NCBI RefSeq assembly: GCF_023898315.1
Contig: NC_064623.1
Location: 18,179,140 to 18,243,139 of the forward strand
Source of the DNA: Schistocerca nitens
Taxonomy: Eukaryota; Arthropoda; Insecta; Orthoptera; Acrididae
DNA: 64,000 nt
Reading direction: 5' to 3'
Shown here: one piece after another, positions 53,334 to 63,464 of the stretch
Position numbering within the stretch: the first letter of the stretch is position 1
Layout: the number at the start of each line of letters is the position of its first letter
Position numbers and translations under genes: made by a program
Notes under the pieces: model-generated
Databases searched by the model: none
Told to the model about the DNA's origin: nothing
Seen by the model: the letters and a program-made list of their open reading frames with translations, nothing else

Positions 53334-53847
53334 TTTTGTGACGGCCTTCGTAGCGACAACACTTCGCTGTAGAAACGGCCTACGAAGTCACCGCCACACT
53401 TTTAATAGCGGGCCGACCGGTCCGCTGGAACAGTGAACAGAAAGATGAAAACCCAAACACTCGGATTAAATGAAAGTCGGTACTTATCTTTATTAACGAC
53501 GATACAGAACACAGTGGTGAACATGGTCTACAGAAATCTGTCTAGTTCGAGTCGGAGCGGCTTGGTCAGCGTCGGCTGACGACAAACAACAACTCTGCTG
53601 CGATGAACACACAACTGACTAGCAGGTACACAATTCGGTGGCGAGTATACAACTGAGCGGCGAATCCAGAACTGTCCTAGCGCTCGCGACTCCAGCGCTT
53701 AAGAAACCAGAAGCCAGCGGTGGCGCGCGCAGACTTGCGGCGATTTCCTGTCTCGCTGGCGCTGCTTATGCGGACGGCGTCCGGACTTTGATGCTGCCAA
53801 ACTTTTTGGCAGCGGGCTCGGTTGGCATTACTGGCTAGGATATAACA
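53334..53847 (-). repeat. Gypsy 3' LTR
   Basis: 514 bp. In element orientation it starts TGTTATATCCTAGCCAG and ends CCGTCACAAAA. The exact last bases are ambiguous because the flanks share A residues. It carries ACA not found in the other LTR near 53360. Confidence 0.92.
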
Positions 53848-53862
53848 CTCCTCCCCCCCAAA
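53848..53862 (-). other. Polypurine tract
   Basis: The minus strand reads GGGGGGGAGGAG directly before the 3' LTR, the usual plus-strand primer site of LTR retrotransposons. Confidence 0.85.
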
Positions 53863-54066
53863 TCGCCGCACCGTCGTTGAATAATGACGTGGCGAGCGTC
53901 GACGGCGGGGGAGGGGTCTGGCCGCAGACGTAGCAGAAGAGACCGGGGCGGAGACTGTTGTCGGTGGCAGTCCCCGGTCCGCACCCCAGCATTGGCTGCG
54001 CGGGGCCTCGGGAAACACCGACTGAAAACCGAGGTCAGGGTGCACGCCTGTGACCACGGGCGCAGC

Positions 54067-55729
54067 TTATGGTACTGGACGCGACAGGGCGTCGGGACCC
54101 ACGAAGAGAGGCAGCGTCTCCTGACGCTGCGTCGACGGCTGCTGAGTGGGCGCCGGACAAGGCGCTGCGGTGTCAGACTCCTTGGGGGTGCCCAAGGAAA
54201 GCGGCTGCAGTACAGGCTGCACAGCCACCGCTTGGGAAGGCGGCCCGGCTGAGGGGTCGACGTCCATTAGCACCGAAGGCGGTGGCGACTGAAGAGGGAC
54301 CGCAGGCGCCGGAGCGACCACCCGGGGCGCTCCCGTATGAAGCTGCGCGGGAGGCATCAACGGGACGGGCTGTCGGCGTGGTAGCGGCGACGGCTGCTGC
54401 TGCTGCCCTGGGGGCGGCAGCGAAGTCGGAAGGCGCGGCTGGAACCCGCCGGGGACCATGCCTGTGGACAAAGAACGAGCGGCAGAATCCGGGCGGCCAG
54501 CGCGGCGCAACTGGTTCTGATGCCTCCTGTGCACCCCAGTAGCACCTTGAACAGTATAAAAACCGCGACCCTGGACACTTATCACGGTACCACGTTCCCA
54601 ACGACGGCGACCGTGATAAACTCTGAAAAAAAACGGCGTCGTTGCGCTGAAAACGCGTGCGATGCTCAGAAGCGGCGGGTCGATCCGGGGGGTGCAACAA
54701 CCGTAGTAGGGTGCGATGACGACGGCCGTGGAGAAGCTCCGCAGGCGAAGGGCCGTCGCGTGGCGTGGTCCGGTACGACGACAGGAACGTGATGAGGGCC
54801 TGCTGACGAGAGTGCGTAGCACGAAGGCGGTCCATATGATCCTTGAATGTGCGTACAAAACGTTCCGCTGCACCATTCGATTGAGGGTGGAACGGCGGAG
54901 TAAGAACATGGCGAATGCCATTGGCAGAACAAAAACTTTCAAATTCAGCAGAGGTAAATTGTGGACCATTGTCAGACACTAAAACTTCTGGAAGACCCTC
55001 AATACAAAAAATTGAAGTCAACGCCTGTATAGTTTGTGCAGACGTTGTAGACTGTATGGGCACAACAAACGGAAAATTACTAAATGCATCTATCACGATG
55101 AGCCAACGAGAATGCCAATATGGACCAGCGAAATCAATATGTACTCGCTGCCAGGGACCGGCAGGGCGTGCCCACTCAAAATAGCGTTGAGGCGGAGCAG
55201 CTTGGTGTTCGGCACACGTCGAACAATCTGTAGACATCTGCGTAATCTGCGTATCAATACCGATCCATGTACAATGACGGCGGGCAAGCTGCTTGGTGCG
55301 GACCACTCCCCAATGACCTTGATGCAACAAGTCGAGGACCTTGGATTGGAGCACTTGGGGAACCACTACACGAAGCTGGTCATTCTCGGTGCGTAACAGC
55401 AAAACTCCGTGCGAAACAGACAACAGATGACGTTGCGGATAATAGCGACGAACCACAGGATCCGATATGTCCTTTGCCTTGGACGGCCAACCACGTTGAA
55501 CAAAACGTAATAGTAAACTCAGATGAGGATCCGTAGCTGTCTCACGTGCCAACTGACGATAATCAATCGGAAAATCCCGGAGGGATTGATGCTCATCGGC
55601 GTCAATCTGATGGCAAGAGTCGTCAGAGGAATCGAAGATATCATCCGCAGCAATCGGCAATCTAGAAAGCGCGTCAGCATTTGCATGCTGAGCTGTAGGG
55701 CGATACAGTATCTCACGTTGTAGTCTCAC
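54067..55729 (-). pseudogene. Gypsy integrase (pol C-terminal part)
   Basis: The 518-codon frame from 55729 starts within the RNase H/IN linker (ILYRPTAQHANADALSRLP). It has a zinc-binding His/Cys module (residues ~136-172, HQGHWGVVRTKQ to CSTC) and the DDE core: HIDFAGP Asp199, VLVSDNGPQF Asp253 and QSNGAAE Glu289, with 35 residues between the last two. At an A8 run (54626-54633) the true C-terminal domain (RRRWERGTVISVQGRGFYTV, ending Pro/Gln-rich at 54067) moves to another frame. The catalytic core looks intact, but the frame is broken on both sides. Confidence 0.9.
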
Positions 55730-56846
55730 GTTGTAGTCTCTGAGCTGTCCGCTGAGGAACTGGTTTAGACGGAGGAAACAGTGACGTCAGGGGCCTGTGA
55801 TCTGTTACTAAATGGAATGGTCTACCATAGAGGTAGTGATGGAATTTTGTGACACCGAACACAATAGCCAACGCTTCCTTGTCCAATTGGCTATAATTAC
55901 ACTGAGCTTTGTTTAGCAATTTAGATGCGAACGCAATAGGACGTTCGGTGTTACCGACTCGGTGAGACAACACAGCACCGAGGCCGAAAGAAGAGGCATC
56001 ACAAGCTAACACCAGAGGCTTGTTAGGGTCGTAATGGACCAGACAACGATCATTCAATAAAGCCTCTTTAAGCTGCTGAAAGGCTGATTGGCAATGAGCT
56101 GACCACACAAACGGAACATTCTTACGGCGGAGACGATGCAACGGTGCAGCAATCTGTGATGCATTAGGTATAAACCTAATATAATATGTCAATTTGCCAA
56201 GAACTGCTTGCAATTCATGCAGATTGCGAGGGGCGGGCAAATCACGAATAGCTGCTAAATGTGACTGGGAGGGATAAATGCCTTGAGCATTAATAACATG
56301 TCCCAGATACTCCATCTCCGTAAGGAAAAATGAACATTTATCGATGTTGCAACGTAGGCCTGCCTGAGACAACACTGTAAACAAACACTCCAAATTACGG
56401 AAATGTTCAGCAGGCGTCCGACCGGACACAACAATATCGTCTAAATAGTTGCAACACGATGGCACATTAGCCAGAAGTTGTGACAAAAAACGCTGAAAAA
56501 CAGCTGGAGCTGACGCACAACCAAAAGGCAAACGCAGAAAACGGAACAACCCCAACGACGTGTTTATGACAAAATACTGTTGTGATTGCTCGTCGAGGGG
56601 CAATTGCAAATATGCTTCACGGAGATCAATTTTGGAAAAGAAACGAGCTTCCCCTAACTTATCCATCAGCTCGTCCGGTCTAGGCAAAGGAAAAGAATCA
56701 ATGACAGTCTGAGGATTAACTGTCGACTTAAAATCAGCACACAAACGTAACTTGCCAGACGGTTTCTTTATAATAACTAAGGGTAGCCCACTGGCTCGCT
56801 GAAACGGGTTGAATAACACCGTTGTTTTGCCAACGACGAAGTTCAT
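55713..56846 (-). pseudogene. Gypsy reverse transcriptase and RNase H
   Basis: 377 open codons. RT: LRLCADFKSTVNPQTVIDSF, FFSKIDLREAYLQLPLDEQS (catalytic Asp), FLRLPFGCASAPAVFQRF and NYLDDIVVSG (palm YLDD, residues ~134-137). RNase H: LVLACDASSFGLGAVLSHRV (~279-297), SQLDKEALAIVFGVTKFHHY, then VTDHRPL. The frame ends at a 13 bp tandem duplication, TCTCACGTTGTAG twice at 55712-55737, which shifts reading before integrase. Its upstream junction with protease is also out of frame. Confidence 0.93.
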
Positions 56847-57387
56847 CTGCTACAGGTGCCCGGAGGGCGTGAGGCACTGGACGAGCACGAAAAAATCGAG
56901 GCTGAGCATTATCTTTTAACGTAATATGAGCGGCAAAGTTCGCAGCACAACCTAGTTCGTCTTTAAATATGTCACTGTATCGGTTACACAAATCGGTTAT
57001 GCTGTCTTGAGGAACAACAACAGAATTAAGGTGCAACACATTGTCTTGGATAGACAGGCCAAACAAGTCAAAACAGTCTAATCCGAAAATGTTTACACTG
57101 TCTGTAGCGCGGAGCACTGTGAATGAAACTGTTTTTGTATTGCCCCGGAATGTGGCTGGCACGCTACATACACCTAACACAGGAATTTGTTCTCCACTAT
57201 AAGTAGCCAAAGAATGTTTTGCCGCTGAAAGTTTAGGGCGGCCGATAGCCGCATACGTAGCACTATTTATGAGAGTCACAGACGCAATAGTGTCTAATTG
57301 AAAATTGAAGGTCTTATCCTGGATGCGTAGCTTCACAAATAGTTTATTACACTGTCTCTGGATCGGTGCAGCGGAGGCGGAAGACAC
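56734..57387 (-). pseudogene. Gypsy protease and start of RT
   Basis: A retropepsin-like domain with the active-site loop as FNFQLDTIASVTLINSATY (Asp ~32): the normally invariant Gly of D-T/S-G is Ile. VTLINSATYAAIG and later FGLDCFDLFGLSI complete the fold. It runs into the RT N-terminus (RRWQNNGVIQPVSASQWAT), where a one-base offset at about 56785 moves the RT to the next frame. The ATG at 57387 is probably not the real start, as pol is normally made by frameshift from gag. Confidence 0.85.
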
Positions 57388-57486
57388 AAAATCAGCGCGT
57401 TTAGCGCGTGTTCGCTGCTTACGACAACTCGTGGGTTGGGCGGGTGGAACAACAACTCCCGCTTCACTTGCAGTCTGTACATTACT

Positions 57487-58572
57487 TTATACAGCGTTTG
57501 AATTACGCTTGGGTCGCATAGCAGAGGGCTGGGTGGGTGGCGTATTGCGAACAAGTTTATTACCCACACGAACCGTGGAAGAGTCTTTAAACGCGACCTT
57601 CTGGACGGGCTGGCTGTGAAGAACATGAATATCCATGGGCTGGGCAGCACTAGAATTGTTCTTGCGTTTACGCAAACAAACAGTCTGGATGTGTCCTTTC
57701 CTTTGACAAAAGTGACAAACCGCGTTTCTTAACGGGCAACGTTCACGAGGATGAGCAAGAACACACTTAGGGCAAGACTTAACTCTATCATTTTGCACAC
57801 GCGGCTGACGAATGTGTTTAACATGACGCGGCCGGCTAGTGTTTACAGTCTGACTCTGCCGGTGGGGCCGCGGGCGTGACATAACTTGCTTAGCACAGGC
57901 AATTTGAGAAATACATGGCTGATTTAACTCACACTCAGCATAGTCAAAAGTATCTTGGGCTTCAATAATGTTCATCACAGTCTCTAATGACGGGTCAGGC
58001 AACTTTAAGATAGCAGCACGAATACGAGAATCTGCAATGTTTTGAGTAATAGCGTCTTGTAACATGACATCACTGTAGGAAGCTCCACACACACAATTAA
58101 ATCGGCACTGACGGGTGAGGCCCCGTAAATCTGTTAACCACTGTTTATTAGATTGATGTGGCAGTTTCTTTAATCTGAAGAACTTGAATCTGGCTGCTGC
58201 CACATGAACTCGCGACTCTAAATACTCAGCAAGCTTGTTAACAACAACGTCATAGTCTAAAGCTTCTGGCTTGGATTCCGGGAACAACTTACAAAGTAGT
58301 CGATAGACTTCCACGCCTGCAGTAGAAATTAAATAAAGCTGCCGCTCAGTACCCGTGATTTTGTAGACTGTCATGTGCGCCTGCAACTGCGCGAAATATT
58401 CTCGCCATTCTTCTCTTGATGCATCAAAAGCACGGAAAGGCGGTGCTGCCTGTGCTTGTTCCTTTTGTGTTGGAGGATTAGCCGCTTGTTTGGCGATTGC
58501 TTCCACCAGACTTTGTATTTGCTGACTCTGTAACAAGATCAACTGTTGTAATTCGGCAGACATAGTGAACAC
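57487..58572 (-). CDS. Gypsy Gag with two CCHC zinc knuckles
   Basis: 361 codons, open throughout. An N-terminal Gln-rich helix (LQQLILLQSQQIQSLVEAIA) leads into a capsid-like domain (FRAFDASREEWREYFAQLQA, LLCKLFPESKPEALDYDVVV, LKKLPHQSNKQWLTDLRGL). Two zinc knuckles follow at residues 267-279 (C-x2-C-x3-H-x4-C) and 286-299 (CHFCQRKGHIQTVC). The C-terminus is basic. It would form the particle and bind RNA. The start is 99 bases after the 5' LTR. Of the element's ORFs this alone looks whole. Confidence 0.9.
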   Translation of the reverse strand: MFTMSAELQQLILLQSQQIQSLVEAIAKQAANPPTQKEQAQAAPPFRAFDASREEWREYFAQLQAHMTVYKITGTERQLYLISTAGVEVYRLLCKLFPESKPEALDYDVVVNKLAEYLESRVHVAAARFKFFRLKKLPHQSNKQWLTDLRGLTRQCRFNCVCGASYSDVMLQDAITQNIADSRIRAAILKLPDPSLETVMNIIEAQDTFDYAECELNQPCISQIACAKQVMSRPRPHRQSQTVNTSRPRHVKHIRQPRVQNDRVKSCPKCVLAHPRERCPLRNAVCHFCQRKGHIQTVCLRKRKNNSSAAQPMDIHVLHSQPVQKVAFKDSSTVRVGNKLVRNTPPTQPSAMRPKRNSNAV

Positions 58573-58654
58573 AAATTAAACCAGCCCCCAAAATTTTATC
58601 GCTATAATTAGTATAACCAGAAACAAGTTGAACCAGCCCTGCACACGAGTTCGG

Positions 58655-58670
58655 AAGCCCTCGTCGCCAG
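58655..58670 (-). other. Primer-binding region
   Basis: Immediately after the 5' LTR the minus strand reads CTGGCGACGAGGGC, the position and style of a Gypsy tRNA primer site. I could not identify the tRNA. Confidence 0.5.
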
Positions 58671-59181
58671 TTTTGTGACGGCCTTCGTAGCGACACTTCG
58701 CTGTAGAAAAGGCCTACGAAGTCACCGCCACACTTTTAATAGCGGGCCGACCGGTCCGCTGGAACAGTGAACAGAAAGATGAAAACCCAAACACTCGGAT
58801 TAAATGAAAGTCGGTACTTATCTTTATTAACGACGATACAGAACACAGTGGTGAACATGGTCTACAGAAATCTGTCTAGTTCGAGTCGGAGCGGCTTGGT
58901 CAGCGTCGGCTGACGACAAACAACAACTCTGCTGCGATGAACACACAACTGACTAGCAGGTACACAGTTCGGTGGCGAGTATACAACTGAGCGGCGAATC
59001 CAGAACTGTCCTAGCGCTCGCGACTCCAGCGCTTAAGAAACCAGAAGCCAGCGGTGGCGCGCGCAGACTTGCGGCGATTTCCTGTCTCGCTGGCGCTGCT
59101 TATGCGGACGGCGTCCGGACTTTGATGCTGCCAAACTTTTTGGCAGCGGGCTCGGTTGGCATTACTGGCTAGGATATAACA
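58671..59181 (-). repeat. Gypsy 5' LTR
   Basis: 511 bp, the partner of 53334-53847, differing by A for C near 58709, G for A near 58968 and loss of ACA. In element orientation TGTTATATCC is the start. Promoter elements were not assigned. Confidence 0.92.
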
Positions 59182-59186
59182 GTTAG

Positions 59187-59774
59187 TTATAGATTATCAA
59201 ACAGTTAACTTCTCGATTTTGTGTAAAAAAAGTAATTACGATTTCCTGATCTGCGTTTCCTCACATCTGGTCTGGAGGCCGCAATACCACTTTTTTCACT
59301 GCCATATAATCACATCTCTGTGTTCTCGCCTTCCACATACTGTTCATCATGTTTCTCAATATTTTTGTGGTGGACTGTTGTTCTTTTGTCACCCGATACA
59401 ACTGTTTCATGGTACACTGCTTTTTCACAGCGTATATATTGCGACTCCATTACGTGTTTCATCTTCTTTGGTATGTTTACCTATTTGTTGCCAACCTAAC
59501 GAAGTATATGTTCGTTACTAACTTCTATTTATGATGTTTATACCGTGTGTGTGTGTGTGTATGGGAGAGAGAGGGGGGGATAGAGCCGACTATTATTTTT
59601 TGGGTGGGTGGGGGTGGTGTACTAGCTGTTAGCGAGTGGCTGGAAACTTTGGTGACAGCTGTTTTGACTTTTAGTGGAGTGGTTCATGGATGAGTGAGTG
59701 TAAAGATGTTGGGTTCTATTATTATTACATTGGACAGTATTATTATATTAATACTTTTTGCGAACGTTATTCTA
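59187..59774. other. Unassigned, possible rest of the Penelope-type element
   Basis: 59187-59540 is AT-rich and has no clear frame. By position it should be the other side of the element whose hammerhead end lies at 53261. 59545-59560 is a (GT)n run followed by GA and G runs. Confidence 0.35.
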
Positions 59775-61196
59775 CACTCCTGGAAATGGAAAAAAGAACA
59801 CATTGACACCGGTGTGTCAGACCCACCATACTTGCTCCGGACACTGCGAGAGGGCTGTACAAGCAATGATCACACGCACGGCACAGCGGACACACCAGGA
59901 ACCGCGGTGTTGGCCATCGAATGGCGCTAGCTGCGCAGCATTTGTGCACCGCCGCCGTCAGTGTCAGCCAGTTTGCCGTGGCATACGGAGCTCCATCGCA
60001 GTCTTTAACACTGGTAGCATGCCGCGACAGCGTGGACGTGAACCGTATGTGCAGTTGACGGACTTTGAGCGAGGGCATATAGTGGGCATGCGGGAGGCCG
60101 GGTGGACGTACCGCCGAATTGCTCAACACGTGGAGCGTGAGGTCTCCACAGTACATCGATGTTGTCGCCAGTGGTCGGCGGAAGGTGCACGTGCCCGTCG
60201 ACCTGGGACCGGACCGCAGCGACGCACGGATGCACGCCAAGACCGTAGGATCCTACGCAGTGCCGTAGGGGACCGCACCGCCACTTCCCAGCAAATTAGG
60301 GACACTGTTGCTCCTGGGGTATCGGCGAGGACCATTCGCAACCGTCTCCATGAAGCTGGGCTACGGTCCCGCACACCGTTAGGCCGTCTTCCGCTCACGC
60401 CCCAACATCGTGCAGCCCGCCTCCAGTGGTGTCGCGACAGGCGTGAATGGAGGGACGAATGGAGACGTGTCGTCTTCAGCGATGAGAGTCGCTTCTGCCT
60501 TGGTGCCAATGATGGTCGTATGCGTGTTTGGCGCCGTGCAGGTGAGCGCCACAATCAGGACTGCATACGACCGAGGCACACAGGGCCAACACCCGGCATC
60601 ATGGTGTGGGGAGCGATCTCCTACACTGGCCGTACACCACTGGTGATCGTCGAGGGGACACTGAATAGTGCACGGTACATCCAAACCGTCATCGAACCCA
60701 TCGTTCTACCATTCCTAGACCGGCAAGGGAACATGCTGTTCCAACAGGACAATGCACGTCCGCATGTATCCCGTGCCACCCAACGTGCTCTAGAAGGTGT
60801 AAGTCAACTACCCTGGCCAGCAAGATCTCCGGATCTGTCCCCCATTGAGCATGTTTGGGACTGGATGAAGCGTCGTCTCACGCGGTCTGCACGTCCAGCA
60901 CGAACGCTGGTCCAACTGAGGCGCCAGGTGGAAATGGCATGGCAAGCCGTTCCACAGGACTACATCCAGCATCTCTACGATCGTCTCCATGGGAGAATAG
61001 CAGCCTGCATTGCTGCGAAAGGTGGATATACACTGTACTAGTGCCGACATTGTGCATGCTCTGTTGCCTGTGTCTATGTGCCTGTGGTTCTGTCAGTGTG
61101 ATCATGTGATGTATCTGACCTCAGGAATGTGTCAATAAAGTTTCCCCTTCCTGGGACAATGAATTCACGGTGTTCTTATTTCAATTTCCAGGAGTG
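59775..61196 (+). mobile_element. Complete Tc1-like transposon
   Basis: Ends CACTCCTGGAAATGGAAAAA and (inverted) CACTCCTGGAAATTGAAATA, about 27 bp terminal repeats, flanked by TA at 59773-59774 and 61197-61198. It contains one open transposase gene. An AATAAA at 61132-61138 follows the gene. 1.42 kb, compact and apparently intact. Confidence 0.95.
60019..61041 (+). CDS. Tc1-like transposase
   Basis: A 340-residue cut-and-paste transposase. I chose the ATG at 60019 (MPRQRGREP) because the family starts there. The frame is open back to 59758, but that part covers the terminal repeat. Residues ~14-60 are the first HTH (LTDFERGHIVGMREAGWTYR, HVEREVSTVHRC), then a basic GRPR-like hook (RRPGTGPQRRT) and a second HTH (ISARTIRNRL-type). 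Catalytic triad: VVFSDESRFCL (Asp), FQQDNARPHVS (Asp), SPDLSPIEHVWDWM (Glu). I count 32 residues between the last two, against 34 in typical Tc1. The end AACIAAKGGYTLY is family-typical. No stop or frameshift. Confidence 0.95.
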   Translation: MPRQRGREPYVQLTDFERGHIVGMREAGWTYRRIAQHVEREVSTVHRCCRQWSAEGARARRPGTGPQRRTDARQDRRILRSAVGDRTATSQQIRDTVAPGVSARTIRNRLHEAGLRSRTPLGRLPLTPQHRAARLQWCRDRREWRDEWRRVVFSDESRFCLGANDGRMRVWRRAGERHNQDCIRPRHTGPTPGIMVWGAISYTGRTPLVIVEGTLNSARYIQTVIEPIVLPFLDRQGNMLFQQDNARPHVSRATQRALEGVSQLPWPARSPDLSPIEHVWDWMKRRLTRSARPARTLVQLRRQVEMAWQAVPQDYIQHLYDRLHGRIAACIAAKGGYTLY

Positions 61197-61198
61197 TA

Positions 61199-61740
61199 TT
61201 ATTTTATCTCATCGTCGTAGTCGTCGTGGGCTGATCCTCGTATCCGAGTTTTCATTTCTCTCCTGAGATTTCCATTGTCACGGTGCCCAATGATAAGAGC
61301 GTCCATGCTATACATTTTTGCTTTCTCAAGAACAGCCGTATTGGATATGAAGTCATCCCATTTCAGGTTCATGACATATCTTAGCTTCTGTTGCTTGAAG
61401 CGTTCTAGTTTCTTCAGATCACAGCAATATAACGTCCAGGTTTCGCAACCATATAGCAGGGTGGAAATGACTACAGCTTTGTACCCCATCAGTTTGGTGT
61501 ACAGTGTTAGGTCTTTATTCAGGAAGACACGCTTTGTAAGACGTCCAAATGCTACATGGGCAGCACGTAATCTATTCTCCACATCTTTTCCAGAGGAGCA
61601 GTTAGATGACAGTGTGCTTCCTAGGTAGAGGAAATGGTCCACTTGTTCCAAGGGTGTATCATAAATGGATATGCTGAAATCAGGAACGGAGGAGCCAGGA
61701 GTTGGCTGCTCCATCACCTTTGTCTTTGGAATATTTCATC
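61199..61740 (-). pseudogene. LINE polymerase C-terminal fragment
   Basis: 172 open codons: EQVDHFLYLGSTLSSNCSSG, RLRAAHVAFGRLTKRVFLNK, AVVISTLLYGCETWTLYCCD, RFKQQKLRYVMNLKWDDFIS and NTAVLEKAKMYSMDALIIGH. This is the post-palm region of a CR1/R-type LINE family different from A to D. No palm motif. It is bounded by the Tc1 on one side and the mariner half on the other. Confidence 0.8.
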
Positions 61741-61749
61741 TATTGGTGT

Positions 61750-62414
61750 AAATAATGAGTTGCTTGGCATGTGATGTTGAATGACCAAGTATTAATATGC
61801 TTGCTGCGGAGGACGGCCACACAAACAAACTTGTTAGCAAGGAAAATCATGGTGTCATTGTTTTGGGACAGAAAAGGGGTTCTGCTCGTTGATTTTTTGG
61901 AAAGAGGTGAAACGCTAAATGCTGGAAGTTACTGTGAGACCACGAAGAAACTCTGCAGAGCCATACAAAACAAACGTCGCCGGATGCTGACAACGGTAGT
62001 CTGTGTCCTGCATGACAAAGCGCGTCCGCACATAACTCGTGCAGCACGAGACTTGTTGCCTTCGTTTGGATGGGATGTTTTAAGCCACCCCTCTAACAGC
62101 CCCAATTTCGCACCTAGTGACTATCATCTGTTTACTGCATTGAAGGAATAGCTTCGTGGAAAACAATTTTCCAACGACAACGAGGTGAAAATCGAAGTGA
62201 AGAATTGACTGACAGAGGCGGCGGAAGACTCCTATGACACAGGAATCGAAAAAAAAAAACCTCTTCCCACGGACGACAAAATGTATTGAGGTAAATGATG
62301 ATTACGTGGAAGAATAATGCAAGAGCTATACTACAATGCATGTAAATTTTGTTAAAATAAATTATTTTTTCTACATAAAAATTCGGTGTGTCCTTACTTT
62401 ACGGATTAGTTTCG
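61750..62414 (+). pseudogene. Mos1/SETMAR-type mariner, 3' half
   Basis: 61860-62151 encodes WDRKGVLLVDFLERGETLNA, VLHDKARPHITRAARDLLPS (second Asp, K for N after it) and SNSPNFAPSDYHLFTALKE (third Asp, 34 residues apart, DD34D as in Mos1). A stop follows at 62149, short of the usual end. The terminal repeat TACTTTACGGATTAGTTTCG ends at 62414 before TA. The N-terminal half is missing. Confidence 0.82.
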
Positions 62415-62416
62415 TA

Positions 62417-63460
62417 CCTTACTGAGTACATGGCGCACCTTTTTCCAAAAATAATCCATTGGTAGTGTAGTGTAACGACGTAAGTTTTGTATAAATGATT
62501 TCCTTTTGACATATGACCTTGTGCAGACTTCGTCACCTATGTCAGTTACAAAACACTTCAAAATTATTTAAATTCTTTTTAAAGTTGTCTCTGAATGGTT
62601 CTTGAACGAAACTGTAATTAAAACATCATCATTTGAATCGTATGCCCAGAATTACGTCACTCAGTCCAATTGGTTTGTGCAAACTTTTTTCAATTTAGAT
62701 GTCGTTTGTTTCTTCTCAGATATTATATTAATGCTTTAAAAAATATTAAAAGCACATTGAATAAACTTTTAAGACTCAAACTCGCGGTGAACATTGTCAA
62801 AAATTAATAATCTTGTCAAATAAATCAGTAATACTTCTTCATTAATATAATTCTTCATAAATAAATTCTCGGAACACGTATTTAAACTTTTGTAGTATAC
62901 ACTAGTTTATTATCTTCGTATTACTACATATAGACGTGAACATGAGCCTTGACAAGATAGGACTGAAGATTTACAACATGATTTAACTTTCTATGACGTC
63001 ATTGTTGTAGAAACATACAAAATTCTTATTTTTTCAGTTTTTAGAAGCACGACGCAACAACTCGGTTTCAGGATCTTCTGTTGCTCTTCGGCTGACGACC
63101 CGCGACGTATAGTGGCCAGCAATTTTCTCTCTGGTCCCTGCAGTGAAGATGCCGTCTCCGTTCGTTGCGCCGCCCTCTCCGTACATGAAACATAAAAATA
63201 AATACAAAACTTTAGATAATCCACAAACATTACAAATATTACAAAATACATAAACAAAACACTAAATTAAACTTATATTCACCTGCAAACTTGGCTGACG
63301 CTGGTGGATGGGTGACGCTTCAATTTCGCGTCCCACTACAGTAGTATCTGTAAATTTTATGAAAATGACATTGACATCCTCACATCAAGTAGCACACGAA
63401 AAAAAAATTCGGCACATTGACAGCCGAATATTACAGCGTCATCATTCCCAGCAGGTGATC
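62417..63460. other. AT-rich, no recognised feature
   Basis: No frame or element recognised. 63060-63180 is a short more GC-rich patch of unknown nature. Confidence 0.35.
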
Positions 63461-63464
63461 GTCA

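Larger units (their letters stand above)
53334..59181 (-). mobile_element. Gypsy-type LTR retrotransposon
   Basis: Minus-strand element of 5.85 kb with LTRs at 53334-53847 and 58671-59181, flanked by 5 bp TSD GTTAG (53329-53333 and 59182-59186). Order in its own sense: 5' LTR, primer-binding region, gag, protease-RT-RNase H-integrase, polypurine tract, 3' LTR. The LTRs differ by only two substitutions and a 3-base indel that I can see, so insertion is recent, yet pol is broken. There is no env-like ORF. Confidence 0.95.

Noticed and set aside
53638-53838. 66-codon frame repeated at 58972-59172
   Set aside because: Antisense of the two LTRs; identical because the LTRs are.
54069-54542. Plus-strand frames across the Gypsy element
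   Set aside because: Antisense shadows of the integrase and its Pro-rich tail.
52450-62414. One mariner split by all elements between 53210 and 61750
   Set aside because: The two halves overlap at the AACAAAC...GGAAAAT segment and have different flanks, so they look like separate copies.
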